This document shows positions 59,270-64,000 of a DNA stretch of 64,000 nucleotides, one piece after another (within the stretch, counting starts at the first letter, position 1; every line of letters starts with the position of its first letter). Where the stretch lies: NCBI RefSeq assembly GCF_015832195.1, contig NC_052018.1, positions 31,958,115 through 32,022,114 of the forward strand, read 5' to 3'. The stretch is from Motacilla alba alba. Its lineage: Eukaryota > Chordata > Aves > Passeriformes > Motacillidae. The notes under the pieces are model-generated. The model was not told where the DNA came from and searched no databases. It was given only the letters and a program-made list of their open reading frames with translations. A program made the position numbers and the translations under genes.

Positions 59270-62200
59270 TAAGTTGTACCATGTCATATTCATGATATTT
59301 TCAAATAAAAATATTAATTCTCATGCACTGAAGTTAGGTGAGATGTCCACCTACAATGTATTTGATATCTACCAGAATTACTGACTTTAAGAGAGCCTTC
59401 TGCATGAATTGTGGGGTAGCAGCATTTAATAATTTCCTTAGTGTGAGGGTGGAAATTGTTTCCATGAGTCAACAAATTAGTATTATTGCACCCTTCAGAA
59501 AGACAAAATGCTTGACAATATCTGCTTGATATCAGTAGAAAGCTAAAGCTTGCATACACATGAGATGAATAAAAGCAGATAGGTAAAGGGAGACATTGAG
59601 TTAAAGAGCTGACTCACTTTGTGAAGAGGATACTTACACATCCTGTTTCAGGTCTGGGAAGCCTCAGGAATCTACTGCCTGGAGAGATCCAGGATTAGTG
59701 GAACACACCCTTTTAAGTTTCACTCTCTGTGGCTCCTGTCCTGTGATAAAATTTAGAGTGTATCTTCATAGCATCTGCAGATTCGTCTGCAAAGGCAAAA
59801 TGTTGTAAGTTGGACATTGGAGCAGTGAACACAAAAGTTCTTTCTGTGTGCTCTTTCTTTCCTTGTTGCTTTGCAGTGTTGTCCATGCTCATTCATTCAG
59901 TGGTCCAATTTAGGTTTTTATTAAAATCTTCAAAGATTTTCCTGCCTTAGATTGTGCACCCTTGACACATTAGACATAATATAAGGATCTCTTGGAGACC
60001 AAAGGGTCTCATGCTCCATAAATCCTTTTGAGACTTGTTACCATCTGTCAATCATGAGCCTGATCAAATCTTCCCGCTGAAGGTGGTTTAGAACTTTTCA
60101 GTAGGTCACTTGAGCTTACAGCATCTTTTAAAAAATTGCCTGAAAGGAAAAAACGTTGATGAAAAGCAGAAGACAAATAACTTTCATTCCAGTGGGTGTT
60201 TTTGAAGTAGTTTTTTTCTGTCCTAGTGTCTGTCTTGAAGCCACTGGGCATATGCTTCTTGATAACTAACGTAGACACTGTTTTCCACTGTCTTGTTTTT
60301 CAAGCTGTCAAATTCTGCACCCTAAATGTGGTCTAACAAAGAAGGCAAATGCTGATTTAAGATGGATCAACAAACCAGAATGTCTCCATGAATGGATTTT
60401 ACATTATTTAATGGAAGCATCAAGTCTCCACCCTATTGAATTAAGGAAAAGCTAAGTCATGTTAAACAAAAAAACTAAGGGTAATTGATATCACTCAGTA
60501 AAGTATTTTTATCCTTGTTCCAGCCAGATGTTGAAGGTGACAGGTAATTGTGCATATAGTTATTACTGGTGAAAACTGAGTACGTGGAGATTTATATGAC
60601 TGCAAGATATATTTCACCTTCAACCATCAAAGCTTTTGACAAATATGTGACCGGTTTTCTGTCTGTTAATTGTATAAGACTTTGGACATGCATTGAGTGA
60701 GAGTAAAAACCTGATATTTCTGCATTACAAAAGCAAAAACAAACACTTTCATATTTGACTTGCTCAGAGTACTGCAGAAATGATACCAGTAAAATACATT
60801 TGAAAACCTGGAATCACTGAGAACTGATAGTGAATAATTTCTGTCTGAAGTAATTTCAGGTGATGACCCTGCTAAAACAAGAGCCTGACACAGCACAGCT
60901 TGCTGTAGTGTCACAAAAAACCTAAAAATGTCTGCAGGGGAAGCAATCATCATCTCATAAAGACAATGTGGTAAATTTTATGTAGAAAAATGTGCATAAA
61001 AACTCAGAGTTATTATTAACAAAATGACTGACAAGTGCTTTTTATCTTTTCTTCCCTCCTGGAACCACAGTCACGCTGTGTCATTGGTTAGAGGTGAAAA
61101 CCAAATGGCTGGAACGAAGTATCCAGTAAATATAAGTACTTTTGGCTACTTCTGTCATTCAAATAAACCCTGACTAATTACACAACCAAATGATTCAGTT
61201 GAATATCCAGAAGAAAATACAGACCTTTCTTCTATCTGGGAGATGGTTGAGAGTGTGCACAGCATTACATCAGAGCACCTCTGGGGCTTCCACATAATGG
61301 CTTGCAAGTTACCAAGGATCCTTTTTGAGTCAAGAAATCCTAGAAACGAGTCAAAATCCTCTTGCTTTGAGGTAAAAAATATATCCATATGTCTTTTTTC
61401 TTAAAGTATTTTGGTAATTAATTTTAAGAAAATCTAACCTGCAACAATAATTCATTTGTATTTCAGGAATATTTTATGTAGATGCAATGATTCAGAGTGA
61501 ATCTTTTGCTCTGCAAAACAATTAGATATGATGAGGATTTGTTTTGCCTTAGAAATGTAAATTTTGCAGAAATATGTTGACATGTTTAGCATTGTAACAA
61601 TCTGTGTCCTAGTTTTGATTTGGGAAATTATTTGAGCAATGAAAAAAAGAAGAAATTGGCATGTAGCGCAAGAAGAGCTGAAAATTATATTAATTTTGTT
61701 AAAGGGACAAAATAAGCCTCCTGTAGCTTTACATCATTCTGAGCCTTGGAGCGTGGGGTTTTTTGTAATACTTAAGCAAATATTCATCTGCAAATAGGAA
61801 TTTCATTACACTGTTTTCCTTCTAAGAAACGGAAATAGGTATAGGAGTTATGAGCTCCCCTAAAAGTTGGGATAATGTAGTATATATGGGTGAAAGTGTG
61901 GGGGATTTAGGCCAAATATCCATTAAATGTTGCATCCCTGTGGTTCCTAGAGAAGGAGTTGTGCTATCTTTTCTTTGCACTTTGTCTCAGTTCAGATGGC
62001 TAATTCTTTGTTGTCAAAGTGCTGCTCGCTCTTGTATCCTTTCCCTCCTTCCAAACTCTCAGCTTAGCTACAAGACTGGTTGGACAGAGCTTTTTCAGAG
62101 GTTTTGGACTGTGGCAGCTAATCTTCCAGCCATGGAGAGTGCGACTTCCTTCCTAGGCAGGGGTTGAGTCTGCCAGCTCACAGCTGTGGCATATACTTCA

Positions 62201-63486
62201 CCTGAAGAGCTTGGAATTGACTTTTGGATTCACAGTGGCAGGTATTGCCATCAGCACCAGTCTTGTCTTGTCAGCAGGGTGGTGTCTGTGGTCTGCTGTG
62301 CTGTTGTTGCTGATGACTGGGATTCTTCGACTTGTGATTTTCTCAGAAAAAACACCATTAATTAGGTAAAGAAACCATCAAAGGTTTTTGCTTATAAAGG
62401 TGAGGCATCGTGGTGTGCATTTAACCCTCTGCATTAGAGGACACACACCATTCACCCTCATTAAGACTCTCCCAGCATTTGCTAAGAGTGAATAAAAGCA
62501 GCAGAGCTTGGTCCTTCTCCAGCTGCATGCTGACATTAAATGTTGTCAAGACAAGCTCAAAGGTTAGACAACATTTCTGCCTACTGTGATGTATTGATCT
62601 CGTTTTTATGTTGTTAAAGTAATTAAAATTATGTCTGTGACAGTTTTTAAAGTCTCTCAGTTACAGAAATGAACTGCCTTTAGAGAAATGAACAGTCCTG
62701 TAAGAAGGAGAAGCAGTGAAAAAGAACATGAGCCAGAAAGAAAATTATACTCATTTTCACAAATTGAATTATCTGAAATAACTGCTAACAATTATACACA
62801 GCCATTCTTCATTCCAAATGGCAGCAAAGGTACTGAGGTAAACTTACATACTTGTGCTTTTTTGGATGACTACTTGACATGCTCATAAATAAAGGACATT
62901 TCACATCCTGGATTGTGATATCTTGCCATGTCCAGAAACTCACCAGTAGAAGGGGAGGAGGGGCAGGTTAACTGCAGCAGTTGGAGGAACTGAAAAGCAG
63001 CACTGCTGGGATGGACAAGATGATTTAGCACATATTGTCTCAAATGGTTGCCCAATAGCTTGACTATTTACTATTCTCCTTCAAAATTACCATACAATTT
63101 TACTGTACTTCTAGAATATCCAAGTCATGCTTTCAGATATTTTTGTGCTCAAAAAATAAATTTAGACAGAAGCAAAAACTCTGTTTGTATAAATTGCAAA
63201 TGCAAATACTACTATGCTTGTTGGGTTATGTGTCAGGTGACTGCTAGAGTTATCTCCTGCAGTTACTGGACTTGTTCATCAAACCTAGTAGATAAATTTC
63301 TGTACTATCATACAGCAATGGGCTGTTCAGATTGCAAAATCAAAGAAATGTAAATTAAAAAAATTCTTCCCTGTTTTTTTTCATGAGTTTGAATGCTTTA
63401 CGTATGTACAATGTATTTCAATCTTGCATTCTGTGATTTTCAAAAATTTGTTTTATAATTTTTTCAAGCATAGTATGCTCCTCAAT

Positions 63487-63560
63487 ACAGGAGAGACATG
63501 GAGCTTCTGGGGAGGGTCCAGTGGAGAGCTTTGAAGATGGTTGTACTGGGTCTGGGGGAG
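63487..63560 (+). mobile_element. short CR1 LINE fragment, sense
   Basis: The text AGGAGAGACATGGAGCTTCTGGGGAGGGTCCAGTGGAGAGCTTTGAAGATGGTT matches the CR1 reverse-transcriptase region, whose sense strand reads AGGGACATGGAGCT..., GAGAGGGTCCAG and GCTACGAAGATG. The similarity stops near 63560. It is a fragment truncated on both sides. Confidence 0.8.
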
Positions 63561-64000
63561 CTGAAGCTCATTTTCTCTTTGCAGCCCTCCCTGTGCTAAG
63601 CTTTGCATTGATAACTGGAAAGGTGTTGATAACCCAATAGTGTTTGGGCTACTTCTGAGCAGTACTGGCACAGCATCAGAGCTCTTTCTCCAACTTTCCT
63701 TCACCCCCCATCAAGGGGTGGGGGTGGACAAGATTCTGGGAGGGGACACAAGCAGGCCAGCTCACCAAAACTGTCCAAAGGGTTATTCCTTACCATATGA
63801 CATCAGCTGGGATGTAGAAGATAAGGAAAGGAGGATGAAGGAGAAGCCTTTATTATTCACAACATTTGTCTTCTGGAGAAACTGCTACATGTGCTGCAGC
63901 CCTGCTTCCTGGGAAGTAGCCAGACATGACTTTCCAATGGGAAGTTTTACAAAAGGAGATAATTTTGTCATTGTCCCAGCATAGTAAAAATTCTATTAAA
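63561..64000. other. non-coding end of window
   Basis: Unique-looking sequence with overlapping open frames on both strands (63640-63984 on +, 63453-63704 on -, the latter antisense to the CR1 piece). No domain is recognisable in either. Confidence 0.5.

Larger units (their letters stand above)
56034..63486. other. non-coding stretch, no gene recognised
   Basis: It contains a (GGGA) repeat and a 10-bp minisatellite (separate entries) and a weak exon-like segment at 62684-62829 (see findings). The block 58380-58620 is dense in homeodomain-like words (TAATC, TTGTTAA, GTAATTG) and looks like conserved non-coding DNA, unproven. The segment 56820-57330 is less AT-rich, with an open frame on - (56841-57134) of no known family. 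Confidence 0.5.

Noticed and set aside
61850..62167. 105-codon frame on the + strand in a less AT-rich segment
   Set aside because: No recognisable family or splice context; most likely chance.
1..64000. Bacterial-type systems (operons, CRISPR arrays, riboswitches, phage)
   Set aside because: The window is vertebrate nuclear DNA with retroelements; no evenly spaced direct repeats, dense gene packing or ribosome-binding sites are present.

Overview
The window looks like nuclear DNA of a bird, most likely a songbird (passerine). It is AT-rich with few CpG dinucleotides. It holds several 5'-truncated CR1 LINE fragments, and CR1 is the dominant LINE of birds and other reptiles. It also holds three solitary LTRs whose sequence I recognise from memory as common passerine endogenous-retrovirus LTR types. 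I could run no database search, so the family names rest on recognition of conserved blocks and on structural marks such as target-site duplications, TG...CA ends, poly(A) signals and CR1 terminal octamers. The exact species is not determinable.

There is no intact protein-coding gene. The longest open frames are either antisense to LTRs or low-complexity translations, and most of the 64 kb reads as intergenic or large-intron sequence. What may be genic is limited. A candidate internal exon with good splice signals lies on the + strand at 5479-5596, and another on the - strand at 31882-32012. A degraded olfactory-receptor-like fragment lies on the - strand at 16645-17012. Three further exon-like segments (26270-26347, 37191-37258, 62684-62829) are weaker.

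Layout: 1-11 kb is AT-rich single-copy sequence with the first candidate exon. At 11.6-12.2 kb there is a CR1 3' end followed by a three-copy minisatellite. At 16.6-17.0 kb lies the receptor fragment. At 18.8-21 kb there are a short tandem duplication and T-rich and C/A-rich simple sequence. At 23.1 and 33.2 kb there are antisense CR1 pieces, with the candidate exon at 31.9-32.0 kb between them. At 35.7-36.1 kb lies an ERVK-like solo LTR with a perfect 6-bp duplication. At 44.8 kb lies another CR1 piece and at 45.5 kb a perfect hairpin. At 48.9-49.8 kb lies a ~970-bp ERVL-like LTR. At 50.9 kb there is a (TA)24 microsatellite, and at 53.2 kb an AT palindrome. At 54.9-55.6 kb lies a second ERVK-like solo LTR with a perfect 6-bp duplication, followed by a CR1 tail at 56.0 kb. 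At 59.2 kb lies a 10-bp minisatellite, and at 63.5 kb a last CR1 fragment.

Nothing here forms a working multi-gene system. The best-supported content is a record of retroelement insertions into a gene-poor region. The items most worth following are the two spliced-exon candidates, the receptor fragment and the two LTRs with exact target-site duplications.
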